DNA of 64,000 nt. Source: Dactylorhiza incarnata. Taxonomy: Eukaryota > Streptophyta > Magnoliopsida > Asparagales > Orchidaceae. The translations under genes and the position numbers were made by a program. The stretch spans positions 6,390,501 to 6,454,500 of the forward strand of contig JAWHQI010000079.1 of assembly GCA_033032865.1 (NCBI GenBank), in the 5' to 3' direction. Each line of letters starts with the position of its first letter. The first letter of the stretch is position 1. The notes beneath the pieces were generated by a model that was not told the origin of the DNA, searched no databases, and worked only from the letters and a program-made list of their open reading frames with translations. This document shows positions 42,228 to 52,741 of this stretch, piece after piece.

Positions 42228-43384
42228 TGGTTGGAACACGGTTTTCCGCATCTCTTTGATTTTAGAATAACAAATCCTACTTGTATTTGTCTTGTTGCCA
42301 TTGTGTTTTTAGCATGCAGGTTTGAACTATATTGACACTAGGATGATGTATTGTTGGTCTGGACTTGCCCACAAGCTGAAATAATGAAAGTTGTCTAACG
42401 CAATGCATTAGGACTTAACGCATATGCTGACACTCGACGAATATGGCATGGAGGGAAGCTGCCATCATTGCAGGATCATTTTAGAAATGATTTAAATTAA
42501 CGCCAGTGTTAGCCTCAACGCTAGCGTTATGGTTGCGTAAAATGAATGTTTCCAAAGATGCAGTATTTCCTTCCTATTTTGAAGCTCTGAGCCATCAAGT
42601 TCTTTCTATATTAGGTCAACGCCTCGTGTTAGCCTTAACGCCGGCATTAGCTTCTAGCCCTATAAAAAGGTGGCATTCATTCTCTTCAACTACTGATTTA
42701 AGAGAGCCCTATTCCACACTTTAGAAATTCTGTAAGGGCCGTATTTTCCAGACCACCATCTCCCACACAAATTCAAGAGAAGAATTTGAAGGAGGATCGG
42801 ATCAACGCTCACACAATGCGAAGAGCACAAGCTTCGACTTTGACGATATTCAACGAGTCTTCGCCATCTCCATAAGTATTCATAGGGAGTTTTACTTGTG
42901 TTTTATTTTTGCAACTCTTTTATTATGATTGGTTAAGTGAATTCTCCGTGGTTGTTGGCGACTAGGTCCGTACGCGGCTTAGGGGAAATTCGCCGCAGTT
43001 GTGGCGACTATGTCTAGGGAGTAGATCTAAGGGGTGCTCGAGGCCTTTTTGGGGATAGAAAGGCTAGAGCGGCTTGAGGCCGTATCTGAGAAAAGATTAG
43101 TTAAAGCCAACCAGTTCTTTTGTGAGAATAGTTAGTATAAAAAATGAAAAGAGTATTTCATATTTGCCTTGATTTCTAGCATTATAGAAATCAAATTTTG
43201 TAATCAAATTTTATAAATGATAATCATGTCTTTTCATGTTAAATAAAATTGATTTCATTTCTTATCAAGAGCTCTTTACTTTTGTTTCAATTTACTTATT
43301 GGAAAATCACAAAAGTTTTCTTAAAATCGTAAAGTTTTCTAAAACCCTTATTCACCCCCTCTAAGGGCGCCTCAAGATCCAACA
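42228..43384 (+). repeat. 3' LTR of element G
   Basis: It runs from TGGTTGGAACACGG to GATCCAACA, 1157 bases, with the TTCACCCCCTCTAAGG box near the end. A motif cluster of AACGC...TTAGC type lies at 42397-42652, with the perfect palindrome AACGCTAGCGTT at 42517-42528. It is related over much of its length to the LTR at 48179-49279 (element I), although the motif core differs. Confidence 0.82.
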
Positions 43385-45530
43385 CTCAAATGGTGTGAGT
43401 ACAGTGATGCCAAAATTGGCTCACTGAAGAGGAAGTTTTTCAATCAGAAAGGAAAACTGCTATCTGATATTATAGGCAAGGCATTGTTGTGCAAGCCAGG
43501 GTCACATGATACAATATCAAAACACATGTTTGAATTGATGACAAGAGTGGTCTTACAGAAAAAACCTCGTGGGTTGCAGTAATTTTCCAATGGATAAAAG
43601 AATGTCTGCAGGCCCCCAACCTAGGCAGAATCCTTTCTCTATATCTTCAGAACACCTATCCTGAGGATTTTGATAAGTCAAAAGGATCCAACCTTCACTA
43701 CCCAAAAAGAATGGACATAAAGACCTTGGACAAGTTCTCAAGGGTGCTCCCAATGAGTCAGCCCTCTGATCTAAAGGAGAAGAAAAAGAAATTAGTCAAA
43801 GGACTAAAGAAGACCAGAATGGTTTGTTCTGATTCTGAGTTAGAGGCTGCATAAAATGTCCCTACTGAGGAAAATCAAGGTCATGGCAACAATACAGTAA
43901 GAAATGTTCATGAAGACCATGACACTGAAGGACATGAAGATCATGCTGCTACTAAAGAGCATGAGAAGGATGAGGATGCTGCTGATACTGAAGAAAAGCT
44001 TGATGAACATGTAGGAGATCACACTCAAAGTGAAGCTCCTAACTCTCATGCATCTGATAACAATGCACTAAATGTGCCCTCATCTTTAGAAGATCATGAA
44101 GAGGAACAATTGGACACTGCTGATGACTTACAAAGTAAGATTGATTTATTTATATTAAATCTAGAAAGAAGAATTAAACTAATCCCAAATGAACCAACAG
44201 ATTACTGGGGACATGATCAAGAAGGGATGAGTGCCCCATCTGAGGGGGAGCAACAGAAGGACTCATATGATGAAGAAGATAAGGATGCTCCAAATGAGGG
44301 GGAGTAAGTAGGCTCAACTGGAAAAGAAAGTAAGAAGACAGGAGATAATGATGCTGCCAAGACTGATGATGCAATTGAAGAGGAGCATATCCCTGCTCAG
44401 GCTGGGGGGAGCATGAAGAGCATGCAATGGAGCCATTCACTATTATACCTGAAGTCCATCCCTCCACATCTACAATATCAAATGAAGTTCTCCTAAGTTC
44501 ATTAAGTACAATTATTGAAGGTCATATGACTTCAATAAAGGATTATATTGATAGGTCTATCTCTTCAGTGAAGAAAGAAGTAATGTCTGAAATTCAAGTA
44601 ATTAAGGTAGAAACTTCTTACCTTAATAGGCAGGTGACAAAATGGTTTGATCTAGAAGAAAAATCAGTTGTAGCTCAAAATACAATACTGAGATCAATGG
44701 ACAAACAACTGCAACTCTATGAGCAAGACATGATATATGTCAAGAACTATATGAGTAAGACTGATAAGGTCATAGGGAAGGCCTCTAATCATATTGAAGA
44801 GTATATATGGTCTACTGCAACAACAATGATTGGAGAGGCAGAAAAGATGAAGGATGAGTTAAAATTAGATTTAGAAAATGCCTTCCAAACCCTATCTGGG
44901 TCTATTGCTGATGCCTCCCAAAGCTTGGAACAAAAAGTGGTTGAAGAAACCAGAAAGGGGGAGGTGGCCAATGCTGAAACCAATTCTGAGTTGGCCCTCA
45001 AAGTTCTATAAGGAACAAGAATAACACTGAACCTTCCTCGGATGGACAATTTTAGAAAAGAAGATTTTGATTTTGAAGCCCAAGCAAAGATAACACAAGA
45101 TGCTCTGCTTGCAGCAAGAAGAAAAAGATAAGGTGTCATGCTTGCAGAAGAATTCATGGCCAAGACTAGAAAAAAGTAGGGCAATGACCTTGATTATGAG
45201 CATTGGAGTGATGACACCAAAAGCCTTATAATGAATGCTTGGCTGAACCATGGTTTGATCTACAAAGACATTGACAGGATATACCCTGCAGAAGAATGGA
45301 TAAAGCATATTGAGAGGAATTCACAGAGGGAAAGGGTCTTCAAAGAAAATCTTGTAAGGAAGAACAATCCAAAGATGATGCCTTCAAGATACATTCCTAA
45401 GCCATATCTTTACTTCAAGAGGCAGGAGACCAAGAGAAAGTTAGCTAAATTGAAAGATGCTGCTGCAGGAAACGAGGCTGCTGCTGAAGATGCTGAATGC
45501 TCTTGTTCAACAAAGAAAAGAAAAACCTGA
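43385..45530 (+). pseudogene. Env-like gene of element F, N-terminally deleted and broken
   Basis: It resumes after G with KWCEYSDAKIGS and FNQKGKLLSDIIGKALLC, matching C's env-like protein from about its residue 115 on (GKLLTDVIGKGLLC). A frameshift near 43560 and stops follow. The acidic part holds GAGGGGGAG at 44242 and 44296 and related runs at 44404 and 44956, but no clean 63-bp repeat. The coiled-coil part is open at 44427-45011. The C-terminus (45231-45530) holds YPAEEWIKHIERN and YIPKPYLYFKRQETKRKLAKL and ends in a basic KKRKT tail. I see no signal peptide or membrane span. Confidence 0.78.
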
Positions 45531-45911
45531 ACTAATGTATTTAGTTTTTCATAAAAAGCAAATGTAAAATGAATCATGTATTAACATTCTGTCATTAATG
45601 AATTTGATAATTATGTTGAAATGATAGCTTGTGTTAATAGGCCAACATTAGTCAAGCTTAATATTGTTCTATATTAATGCTTTATATATTCTGTGGTGCC
45701 TATATGTAGTTAACAATGTTATTGTTGTGTTGAACAATGTTATTGTTATGTGGACATGACTATTATTCATAATCTTTCATGACATCTTCTATGATGCCTA
45801 TTTTCTATTAACAAATACTTGTTATGTTATCATGACTGTTATTTCAAATATTGTCACGATAGTTCTTTTTGTGGTTATGTATCTTGGAATTGGTGCATGT
45901 TCTGCCTTCTT
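45531..45911 (+). other. 3' untranslated stretch of F
   Basis: AT-rich and gene-free. The phrase AACAATGTTATTGTTGTGTTG recurs within 45710-45755. It leads to the polypurine tract. Confidence 0.55.
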
Positions 45912-45926
45912 CAAACAGGGGGAGAT
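45912..45926 (+). promoter_or_regulatory. Polypurine tract of F
   Basis: CAAACAGGGGGAGAT ends directly before the TGTTGGGAAT start of the 3' LTR. Confidence 0.88.
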
Positions 45927-47297
45927 TGTTGGGAATATTTCCCTCAATGTTCCCTTGATTTAAAGAGGCAACACACTCAATGCTAAGTACATATTGTATT
46001 TGATAAACCCTCTTGTAAATCATGTATATGCAGGGTTAGGTTATTCTAAACAATGGAATAGTTTTGTGGTCTTGCTGTCAAAACCGCTGAGATGACATCA
46101 TTGTCTCAGCTGAACCGCTGAGATGAGGCCAGAAGCCGCTGAGAAGTTGTCTGTCTCAGATGAGCTACATTTAGAAAGAATCTGTTGAGAAGACTATCTG
46201 TCTCAGCAGATCCACTGAGGAGAAGACAGATTCAGCCGATGAGACTGAAGACTGTCTCAAGCCAACCGCTGAGACAGATTCAGATTTGAATAAAGCTCTG
46301 ACGGGATCTGCTTTTGGCGCAAGTGGTTGTAAAGCTAGATAAAGTTTTCGATTCCCCTGCATACTGTGCCAGGGCCCTCCTTAGAGCTATTGCAGATGGA
46401 AGAGGTATAAAAGAACATGTTAGGGCATTGTGGAAGAAAGTGCTGAAAAGTGGAAAACAAATCTGAAGGAAATCACTGTTCTATTGATGGCTTCCATAAG
46501 TGATCTCTCCTTACTTCCTGAACTTACTAGCAGATACAAGGAGAGAAGATAGTTCTTCCTGATTCATTCAAGAAGAGCAAGTTGATCTTTCTTCATCCAC
46601 TGAATAGAAAGATCAGATAGGAGCAAGGACTGAAGTTATTTTCTTTCAGCCCTGCTTCAAGACAACACCAACAGTAAATCAACAACAAAAGACAAAAACT
46701 GAAGGATACATCCTTACAGTCCTCTATTGTAAGCATATATTATAACCTCTGTCAGAACATTAGTGTTCTGAGTTTGTAGGGCATTTTGCCTGAGTTGTAG
46801 GGCTGTTGAGCCTGAGTAGTAAGGCTATTAAGCCTGAGTGTGTGGGGATGTTATGCCTTAACTTATAGAGTTGTACTCCCAGCTTAAGGTGTAGGATCTC
46901 TGTGAAGATCTGAGGTAGGGCTTCTTGATAGGCCTGAGGTAGAAAATCAGTGGATTTCTAAGGTGTAGGAGTTGGAGCACTCTGAGAAGGGCTGTTTGGG
47001 CCTGAGGTAGGGTTTGGAGCAAACCTGAGAGATCCTGTGACATCTGTGTTGTAAGCTCTTAGAGCTGAGTTTGGAGGAGGTTGCCTTGTCTAACTCACTG
47101 TTAGAAAGGTGTAGAGGGAAAGTGGACTATCCATAGACACACTATCTTGGGGAACCACTATAAAAGGTTGTGTGCTTTCTGTGTTGTGCCGCTGCTTTGC
47201 ATATTATCTAACAACAGCTAGCTGCTAACAAGAAAAATCAAAGAGACCTATTCACCCCCCTTCTAGGTGAATTAGACTACTACCTTATAAACTATCA
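45927..47297 (+). repeat. 3' LTR of element F
   Basis: A full-length LTR of 1371 bases. It has a cluster of CTCAGC/GCTGAG motifs (46081-46280), a TATA box TATAAAA at 46406-46412, a tandem array of GCCTGAGTTGTAGGGC-like units (46750-47060), and TTCACCCCCCTTCTAGG near 47250. Its end matches 30659-30787. Confidence 0.9.
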
Positions 47298-47423
47298 GGT
47301 AAGATAAATCTTCAATACATTTCCACTGATAATCAAAGGGATGACATATTCACAAAGTCACATGATGAAAGCAAGCACAATTTTTTCATCAATGCACTGA
47401 GAATGCATGTTAGAGCACTTTAG
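47298..47423 (+). pseudogene. pol: RNase H of element E, last part
   Basis: After F's right target copy (GGTAA, 47298-47302) the copia frame resumes as GKINLQYISTDNQ and then DDIFTKSHDE, and closes at TAG 47421-47423. It joins the part that stops at 30024 without loss. Confidence 0.85.
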
Positions 47424-47929
47424 GACACATTTATTATGTAATAAGATCTATTTTTTATAGAATGATATTGTTGGGAAAAACAATAAATTTTTTGAGAAAA
47501 ACATAACTATTTAATCAGAGCTTTGTCGAATACAAATCGATGCATCGTCGATTTCTGCTTCGAGAGCTAACTGGGATAGTTCATTCAAATGGCACTCGAC
47601 GTGGCATCAAATTTGTATCGACGCTTACGTCGACATAGAGTTTTTCTTTCATTCAAAGCCACGTCGACTTGTACTCGATGCCACGCTGACTTCTCAAAGC
47701 GCGCGTAGTCATGACTTCTAGAAGCTGCTTCGACACATTTTGGTGCTCTGAATCCACTCCATTTCGATGTTTCTTCGAATACATCCTAAGTTGCAACGAT
47801 TTGTCTTCTCAAAGCAACACAATTGTTAGAATTTGGTGTGCATTCAAATTCTTTCCCTTTTGCTATCCTCATGTTCTGCCTCTCTACTTCTATCTTTTTC
47901 CCTTCCTTGCAGGTATATGCCGATATTCA
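47424..47929 (+). promoter_or_regulatory. Internal leader of E after pol: TCGAC motif cluster
   Basis: No gene up to 47929. From about 47524 to 47692 there are many TCGAC/GTCGA motifs (GCATCGTCGA, ACTCGACGTGG, TTACGTCGACA, CACGTCGACTTG), the same core as in E's 3' LTR (50783-51160). No TATA box stands out. The stretch ends in the pyrimidine-rich, acceptor-like CTTTTTCCCTTCCTTGCAG (to 47911). Confidence 0.5.
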
Positions 47930-48109
47930 ATGGCTACAACTAAAGATCAAAGAGACATTCTCGACGTAGTTGATTTGGCCTTAGAAACATTGCTGTCTCA
48001 GCTCTCTTCTCTATATCTCAAATTCTCAGAAGATTGCTATCATCAATTGTGTGCACAACATCAAAGGCTACAAAACCTCGATGTCCAGGAGAAAGCCATT
48101 GAAGAGTAA
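47930..48109 (+). CDS. Small helical protein of unknown function before LTR I
   Basis: ATG 47930 opens 59 residues (MATTKDQRDILDVVDLALE, then a Leu/Gln-rich helical stretch) to TAA 48107-48109. It follows an acceptor-like CAG at 47909-47911. I do not recognise the family. It may be the first exon-like part of E's env-like gene, or the 3' end of the internal region of the element whose LTR (I) starts at 48179. GCAGGGGGAG (48167-48176), a polypurine tract, lies between, which favours the second reading. Confidence 0.35.
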   Translation: MATTKDQRDILDVVDLALETLLSQLSSLYLKFSEDCYHQLCAQHQRLQNLDVQEKAIEE

Positions 48110-48178
48110 CTCAGATCGTCAATGCTATTTGTTGAGGTCTTTATATCTTTCTTCAATGATATAAAGCAGGGGGAGAAG

Positions 48179-49279
48179 TGCGACAACATGCCCCTATTGG
48201 AACATGGTCTTTCACATCTCCTAGGTTTGAGAATAACAAATCCTATGTGTATTTGATCTTGTGTGTTTATGTGTGCAGGAAACAATGCCATATGACTTAA
48301 GGATAACATAAGAAGGTTGCCCCCAAGTTTGAAGCCAAAATTCCAGCATGCCCACTAGCGCCGGCGCTAGCCTATAACACAGGCGCTAACCCTATTTAGG
48401 CAATTTCGGGAGGCAGTTATAGATGGCGCTAGCGCAAGTGGTAGTGGCTAGCGCAGGCGGTAGCGCGCCGGACAAATGGAATTTTCGCATGGTTTCCTTG
48501 GATAGAAAGATACGCACACGCAATATATTTCCTAAACCAAGATAGCGTCGGCGGTAGCAATAACGCTAGCTCCAATGATATAAAAAGGAACCCTTGGCTA
48601 TGTCTTCTTCATCACCTCACACCCATAAATTCCAGAGCTTCGTGCCACATTATATAGATGAAGTTTTAGAGAGATACTCCCACAAATCCATGAACGCTTT
48701 AGGAGATCCATGGAGAGGATTTCAACACGCTTCATCATCGTTGCGAAAGACCGCTTAAACTATGATCATACTCTGCGGGACTTTGTCTACTTCTTCAAGA
48801 GATCCACATAGGGAGTTTTTATATTGTTGTTTCATTTCTTTACTCGTGTAGTAAATTTGCCTCGTGTTGGCGACTAGGTCTGGGTAGGACTTAGGGCAAA
48901 AATTCGCCTCGTGTTGGCAACTATGTTTAGGGTGTAGATCTAGGGGGTGCTCGAGGCTGTATCCAGGGGAGGATTGTCTAGAGCGGCTTGAGGCCGTATC
49001 CGGGGGAGGATAGACTAAAGCCACCGGTTCATGGGGATATGAGTCGGGATAGAAAATGAAAAGACTTTTTACTATTTGCCTTCGATTTCTAGCGTCATAA
49101 GAAATCAAATTTTGTAATCTTATATTTCAAGTTAATAAAATCATGTCTCTATTTTATTTCACTTGATTTGTTTAACTTTTCTCTATTTTGATCTCTTAAC
49201 TTTTCAAGTCTTTGAAAATATAATAAAAGTTTTTAAAAACCTTATTCACCCCCCTCTAAGGGCACCTACAAATCCAACA
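48179..49279 (+). repeat. LTR of element I (solo LTR or 3' LTR of a truncated element)
   Basis: The right end AATCCAACA (49279) with a TTCACCCCCCTCTAAGG box matches the end of G's LTR. The left end is either TGCGACAACATG at 48179, just after a polypurine tract, or TATTGGAACATGG at 48195. In the second case GCCCC (48190-48194) and ACCCC (49280-49284) would be a decayed target duplication. It contains a GCGCTAGC-type palindrome cluster (48352-48571), with the perfect CTAGCGCCGGCGCTAG at 48355-48370. E's env-like sequence follows. Confidence 0.72.
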
Positions 49280-50429
49280 ACCCCCTCCTAATTCAGTGTA
49301 CACTATCATTACTCCTCCTTATGTCTTTGTAGGAGAACCATCCGTCACCTCCAAGTTTTCTCTGACACCTGCACCATCCTCTCCTTTCAGAACTCAGCCT
49401 ACAATCCAGGGAGTCATCAAAACAGGGGGAGTATGATCAATTTTCTAATGATGAGGATTATTGGACAAATCTGAAGGAGTTTTTAGAATGGGATGATTCA
49501 CCCATTCCTGAGACAACTGATATCGAGCCTGATTCTGAAGATTCAACAATAGCACCACCTGCAGTTCCTGCTCTTGGTTCTGATTCCATTCTTTCTTCTC
49601 CAGATTCTACTCCAGCCCAACTTCCTCTTGCATCTATTCCAACAGCCCCAACACCAGCTCCTAGACAAAGGGACACATTCAGAGGAAGGGAATATAGGAG
49701 AAACTTACCTATCTGGGAGAGATACACAAAGTAATAGAGAAAGCAATATAAAAAGGACAGGTCCTACAACAAAACCTATGAGAAAATTGAAATACCTGAA
49801 AATCAGATGAAATTGTACACTGACCCAATTCATGAAAAAATCTTTGAAGAGGCTAGAGAAAGAGAACAATATGAGTATGAGGCATCTCAAAGAGAAATTG
49901 AAGAAAAGAGAAAGAAATTCATTGAAAGACTGAAAAAGGGGCAAGATGTTGTGGAAGAAGAGCAAATAAAAGAGGCAATTCAAATTCCAAGTACTCTATT
50001 TGACTCTTCAAAATATGCTGCCAAGAACCCACAGGATAAAATCCTGAAAGACAAGGACAAACTAACAAAATAGGTCTTGGATGTATTCAAAACATGGAAG
50101 ATCAGCCATATAAAAAGAAGAAGAAGATTGTGTTCAAGACAGCTCCAACTTCTGGTAACCCACATTCAACATTCATAGTGCTAGACCCATATTTAGAAAA
50201 GCTTGATCTGGTTGAAATAAATGAGATGACTACAAAAATCATCAGCCTTGGATTCAAGATTACAGATGTCTATCCTGATGCATAATCTAATCTAGAGAAA
50301 GTATTCAAAGGACATGACAAAATCCAGCAAACCCCTGAGAAGGCCAAACCAGCCAACTTCAAATATGTTGAAAGGAAGTCCAAAAAAATTTATGAGGCCT
50401 TATCTATGTTTCTCAAAAAGAGAAAGTAG
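49280..50429 (+). pseudogene. Env-like gene of element E, C-terminal half, broken
   Basis: It starts in a Pro/Ser/Thr-rich stretch (PSVTSKFSLTPAPSSP). After ACAGGGGGAGT (49423-49432) comes an acidic and Pro-rich part ending RRNLPIWERYTK at TAA 49732-49734. The same frame goes on with KIFEEAREREQYEYEAS and a long charged helix, then stops at TAG 50071-50073. After a frameshift, KKKKKIVFKTAP and VERKSKKIYEALSMFLKKRK end at TAG 50427-50429. The order (acidic, polypurine motif, helical part, basic tail) parallels C and F, but residue similarity is weak. Confidence 0.65.
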
Positions 50430-50585
50430 AACACTACTTTGGGTAACTAATTCTGATGAACCTTCATTTATATTAATCAAAAGTTTTTAGTTTAGTGTCA
50501 TTCTTGTTTATAGTATATTAATCTGTACTTTATTTTAACAATATGATTGAAATTAGTTAAAATATTTGTAAAATTTGTTAAGATA

Positions 50586-50598
50586 AATTGGGGGTGGT
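50586..50598 (+). promoter_or_regulatory. Polypurine-like tract of E
   Basis: AATTGGGGGTGGT lies directly before the TGTTGGGAAAAC start of the 3' LTR. T residues interrupt the purine run. Confidence 0.65.
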
Positions 50599-52261
50599 TG
50601 TTGGGAAAACACCCTCTGAATTTATCTTACAAATTATGTAAAAGTGATTTCATCATCTAGGATTCATTAACCATGTTGTATAGAGAGGGTAATTTGGTCA
50701 TTAGATGCCCTAAGATGTCACACTCTCATTAGGGTGTCAAAGACCAGTCCAAAAGAGTGCAAAATTCAGTTGAGTTAAATCTGCATCGAATAGAAGTTGA
50801 CACAACTTCGACTGCAAGTCGAAGTAACTTCGAATAGAAGTAAGGATAACTCAGACTGGAAATTTGATATATCAAATGAAGTCGACGCAAAGTCGAAAGG
50901 TATTCGACGCAGAAGACAGAGTCAGTCTTAACAACATTTGAAGTCGACGCAACTTTGAATTACATTCGACGAAGAAGAAATAACTCAAAGTCTAGGTCTT
51001 CATCTTGATGGATACGTCGATAAGTATTTGACGCAACATTGACATTCGAGTTCATTTCTAAGCTGAGGTGGATTTTAAAGCAGCTTCTATTAGAACTCAG
51101 AGGTGCGTCTACAAGAAGGCAAATGTATTCGACGCTACGTCAAATATAGACAAAATTAGAATACTTTTTGTATTCTTTTCTAAAGCCGATTCAGAAATTA
51201 TAAATGGAAATGAATTGAATTCTAATGGATCGTTCATAACCAAGAATGGAAAGAAGGACTCCAAAGATAAAATAAAGACATTTCTAGAAGTTATTCAAAA
51301 AGGGATTGACAGGCTGTCGACTGAAATAAAAAGAGAACATTATTATCCCTTGGACATTCCTACTAAGGATACAATAGAAGAGGTAAGCAATTCAAATGTT
51401 ATTCGACAAAAGAATAAGTATACTAAGGTAGATTGATAACAATGAGATCACGACTATTCTGTCTTATTCTTCCTCAAACTTTCTCTCAGACAGAACAATA
51501 GATAAATTCTCTGTACAAGAAATATTCAAGGCTTCCCACTTCTTCTCTCACAGCTAGAAGCTTACAAATATATAGAGATTATCATGATCAGAGCTCTACA
51601 ATCCTTATATCTCTTCTTCTGAAGCAAGGATTCATCTAATGAACAGAGATCCATCAAAAACTATAAGTGCCTGAATCCTCAGTGACTGTTGCAGGAGGAT
51701 TCAACCAGATGAATAATCTTCATTTTTTTTCTTTACTCTTTCCTTATCTCTTAGAATCTGAGTAAAGAGTCCTTAGAATCCCTCTCCAAAGGATTCAGTG
51801 GTTCAAGATCTCCTTATCAAAAGATCTAGATTGGTTCTAAGAGTCCTCATCAAAAGACTCAGTGGTTCTGAGAGTCTCCTTATCAAAAGACCCAGTCCTT
51901 GCTTCTAAGAGTCTCCTTATCAAAAGACTCAGTGGTTCTAAGAGTCTCCTTATCAAAAGACTCAGTCACTACGATTGTGTATTCCTACCAATGGGTTAGA
52001 AGAGTGGAGTACCCATATTTTGGGGAACCACTATAGATCTTGTCTCATTTGTGCTGTGATTTTTTGTGCTATCCATTTACTTAATTTCTGTATTTTTGTG
52101 CATATTTTATTTTGGATTGGACAACTAAATGCATAGTTGTTAGAAGTGTTTTTTTTGTGTTGTGCATAATAAACAGAAAAAGTTTTTAAACTCTATTCAC
52201 CCCCTCTAGAGAATATTCAGAGGACTCACTGTTCACTATTAGTTAGGGCTTTATTCTCACA
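50599..52261 (+). repeat. 3' LTR of element E
   Basis: It starts TGTTGGGAAAAC. A cluster of GTCGAC/TTCGAC motifs lies at 50783-51160, including the inverted repeat CTTCGACT-GCA-AGTCGAAG at 50806-50824. A tandem array of AGAGTCTCCTTATCAAAAG units lies at 51755-51965. The box TTCACCCCCTCTAG is near 52196-52209. The end is uncertain: CA at 52229 or at 52261. An open frame at 51068-51436 crosses the motif region and is not taken as a gene. Confidence 0.78.
51755..51965 (+). repeat. Tandem hairpin-forming array in E's LTR
   Basis: Four to five units of about 33 bases contain GAGTCTCCTTATCAAAAGACTC, whose ends GAGTC and GACTC can pair. The place in the LTR corresponds to the GATCTGAG array in C and the GCCTGAG array in F. 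Confidence 0.75.
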
Positions 52262-52647
52262 CTTTTGGTCGTCGCCGAATTTGAAATATTGGTGTTAATG
52301 GTCTTCCTTCTCTTTGCAGTACCACCCCCTACTAGAACTCCTGACGAGCATCTGATGGTGTCTACTCTACGATCAGTTCTGCTGGTTGCTCCTGAATCTC
52401 AACAAAGACCGCGAACTGGTCACTCCGTCAAGCTCAACCTCGGTGGCGAAAAGACGTCCTTTGTATTGTCTTCCTCGAAGTCTTCTGGAAAGCATGTTCC
52501 TTCTGCGAGCAACAAACTACCTTCTCCGGTTAAGATAACGCAGCCTGAGGAGAGCAATAAACTTCTGCCGCCTGTGAGTGACAGAGACGCTCCTCCATTA
52601 ACCTACCTTTGCCACCTGCGAAAACCTCGCAATATCTGGCCATGTAC
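52262..52647 (+). pseudogene. Left part of the antisense ORF of Tat element L
   Basis: It contains an acceptor-like CTTCCTTCTCTTTGCAG (to 52319) followed by an open Ser/Pro-rich stretch (PPPTRTPDEHLMVS, then SSSKSSGKHVPSASNKLPSP). It stops being similar to anything at 52648, where element J starts. Its base composition (richer in GC) matches 58125-58861. I read the two as one plus-strand gene split by J. It lies on the strand opposite to L's pol. A single open frame running 52265-52987 is an artefact of the junction with J. Confidence 0.5.
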
Positions 52648-52741
52648 CCGACCAGAAAACCAGCGCAGACCGCGCGGTCTTTGCGGTCTCCAATCTTTAG
52701 ACCTCCCAGCTCAACTTTACTTCCACTTCAAAAATTTAACA
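52648..52741 (-). repeat. 3' LTR of element J, truncated to 94 bp
   Basis: It matches 58031-58124 (the first 94 bases of the other LTR on the minus strand), including the palindrome GACCGCGCGGTC at 52668-52679, then stops abruptly. More than 1.1 kb of the LTR is missing. Confidence 0.88.

Larger units (their letters stand above)
36958..43384 (+). mobile_element. Element G: 5'-truncated Ty1/copia retrotransposon in F
   Basis: It starts abruptly within the integrase core (SLGGKKFTFI) and runs through integrase C-terminus, reverse transcriptase, RNase H, a long non-coding stretch, repeated polypurine tracts and a full 3' LTR (42228-43384). Its 5' LTR, gag, protease and integrase N-terminus are missing. 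F's env-like gene resumes right after it but lacks its own first 115 or so residues. One deletion spanning the junction between F and G explains both losses. Confidence 0.85.
30025..47297 (+). mobile_element. Element F: Sirevirus-like copia with nested G
   Basis: LTRs at 30025-30787 and 45927-47297, a Met-initiator primer site, gag, pol, env-like gene and polypurine tract. Element G and a deletion interrupt the pol-env boundary. The element is inserted in E's RNase H with a near-perfect five-base target duplication. The 5' LTR is chimeric: about 390 bases of an Athila-type LTR replace nearly 1 kb of its own sequence. Proteins are closely related in layout to those of C, with many stops, several of the TGG-to-TGA kind. 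Confidence 0.9.
29605..52261 (+). mobile_element. Element E: Sirevirus-like copia, 3' half, host of A, F and I
   Basis: E is seen in three pieces: RNase H (29605-30024), the end of RNase H and a leader with a TCGAC motif cluster (47298 to about 47700 or 47930), then env-like gene, polypurine-like tract and 3' LTR (49280-52261). Removing F rejoins the RNase H frame exactly over a five-base duplication. Its 5' half lies left of the window, beyond A. Its right end abuts the antisense ORF of L, so E inserted into L. The exact right end is uncertain (52229 or 52261). Confidence 0.8.

Noticed and set aside
47469..47700. TGTTGGGAAAAACAAT at 47469 as the start of E's 3' LTR
   Set aside because: It resembles the true LTR start (TGTTGGGAAAAC at 50599), but no polypurine tract precedes it, the following sequence does not match the LTR, and the env-like gene with its own tract and LTR follows later.
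47711..47929. Upstream extension of the 47930 ORF (a hydrophobic, Phe/Cys-rich start from 47711) as a signal peptide
   Set aside because: It overlaps the pyrimidine-rich acceptor-like tract, which would translate as hydrophobic residues anyway. ATG 47930 is the more sensible start.
51068..51436. 122-residue plus-strand ORF in E's LTR
   Set aside because: It crosses the LTR motif region and has no recognisable domain. LTRs of this group do not normally code.
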